A DNA stretch of 5,652 bases from the NCBI GenBank assembly GCA_001816645.1, contig MHCO01000012.1:1-5652 (forward strand), in the 5' to 3' direction. Within the stretch, counting starts at the first letter, position 1. Each line of letters begins with the position of its first letter. The DNA is from Candidatus Woykebacteria bacterium GWB1_45_5 (GTDB lineage: Bacteria; Patescibacteriota; Microgenomatia; Woykebacterales; RBG-16-39-9b). Made by a program: the position numbers and the translations under genes. Shown in pieces: positions 4,999 to 5,652 of the stretch. The notes beneath the pieces are model-generated. The model searched no databases, was not told the DNA's origin, and worked only from the letters and a program-made list of their open reading frames with translations.

Positions 4999-5640
4999 TT
5001 ATTTACTCTTGTTTATTTCATTGAGGATCTTGATAACCTCTTCATCAGGCACTTGTGGGAAACTATCATAAAACTCACCAATCGCCCAGAAAGGCTCGGG
5101 GGTAGATAGGACAACCAAATTATCTACGAGGCTCCTCAGTCTATCGGCAGTTTCGACTGGGGCAACAGGGACAGCAACGATCGTTTTATCAGGTAAGCCT
5201 TCCTGTACAGCGCGGATAGCTGCCTCGATTGTAGATCCGGTAGCAATACCATCGTCAACCAAAATCACAACTTTGCCGGTAATGTCCGGGCTTTTTCCTT
5301 TGGTATAAAGTTTTTCTCTGCGGCGGGCTTCGGCTAGCTGTTTGAGGTGCTCTGTGTGAAGATAATTTTGCGTTATCTCTAGTTTGTCTATCAGCTCCCG
5401 GTCTATAACTAAACCGCCTTTTGAAGTAGTGGCGCCGATAGCTAATTCGGGGTTGCCAGGTGCGCCAAGCTTGCGAGTAATGATTACGTCAAGCAGGCAG
5501 CCAAGTTTTTTGGCCACTTCTGTAGCCACTACCACCCCACCCCTTGGAATAGCTAAAACGAGTGGGCTTTCCTTTTTATATTTTGTTAGCCTTTCTGCTA
5601 GTTTTTGGCCAGCTTCTTTTCGGTCAGCAAATTTAATCAT
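4999..5640 (-). CDS. Phosphoribosyltransferase-family protein (COG1926-like)
   Basis: A complete 213-residue type I phosphoribosyltransferase-fold protein. The PRPP-binding loop is clear at residues 125-137 (VILVDDGIATGST: two acidic residues, then G-ATGST). IPRGGVVVA (31-39) near the N-terminus and KLGAPGNPELAIGA (57-70) match a COG1926-type subgroup of predicted phosphoribosyltransferases, as does the C-terminal YDSFPQVPDEEV (191-202). The substrate of this subgroup is not established, so only PRPP binding and a nucleotide- or base-related role are inferred. The start at 5640 leaves 12 bases of upstream sequence in the window, with no Shine-Dalgarno motif in them. The promoter and any upstream partner lie outside. 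It ends in TAA, followed by about 90 bases and a large hairpin. Confidence 0.92.
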   Translation of the reverse strand: MIKFADRKEAGQKLAERLTKYKKESPLVLAIPRGGVVVATEVAKKLGCLLDVIITRKLGAPGNPELAIGATTSKGGLVIDRELIDKLEITQNYLHTEHLKQLAEARRREKLYTKGKSPDITGKVVILVDDGIATGSTIEAAIRAVQEGLPDKTIVAVPVAPVETADRLRSLVDNLVVLSTPEPFWAIGEFYDSFPQVPDEEVIKILNEINKSK

Positions 5641-5652
5641 CTTTGTTTACCA

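Overview
All protein genes in this window lie on the minus strand. They look like part of a small bacterial genome of the candidate phyla radiation (Patescibacteria) type. This assignment is inferred from three things: the architecture of the large surface protein (N-terminal anchor, CARDB-like domain, a 'WLxTxGGDVG' segment, a 'VxFVDGNLxI...VSGDITIDP' segment), a divergent PAP2-like membrane protein, and short genes with almost no 5' leaders. No 16S rRNA or other phylogenetic marker is present.

Layout in transcription order, right to left. (1) 5640-4999: a complete type I phosphoribosyltransferase-like protein. (2) 4998-4317: 680 bases without a protein gene. They hold a large hairpin, a strong minus-strand promoter, a GC-rich and highly structured stretch that I call a candidate ncRNA of about 360 nt (unidentified family), and an operator-like dyad. 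(3) 4316-4044 and 4031-3144: acylphosphatase and a DUF72/YecE-like protein, 12 bases apart, apparently one operon. The DUF72 gene carries an in-frame extra segment of about 50 codons containing a perfect palindrome. (4) 3143-2922: a spacer with several hairpins and five 7-bp tandem units. (5) 2921-2337: a PAP2-like polytopic membrane protein. (6) 2336-2176: three GGTCNGACC palindromes, then a near-consensus promoter. (7) 2175 to the left edge: a very large membrane-anchored surface protein, incomplete at position 1, ending in a run of about 43-residue beta-propeller-like repeats.

The most striking observation is that the surface-protein reading frame is open for all 725 codons visible except for one TAG at 1773-1771. 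All 590 codons after it are open and continue the same protein. This could be a fresh nonsense mutation, a base error, readthrough or sense use of TAG. The other four genes end in TGA or TAA. A second pattern is that the three genes that begin a transcript in view have a -10 element ending only 6-9 bases before ATG and no Shine-Dalgarno sequence. The one gene inside an operon (DUF72) has a GGAG. That suggests leaderless initiation. I see no defence, CRISPR or biosynthetic system; the genes are mostly unrelated housekeeping or surface functions.
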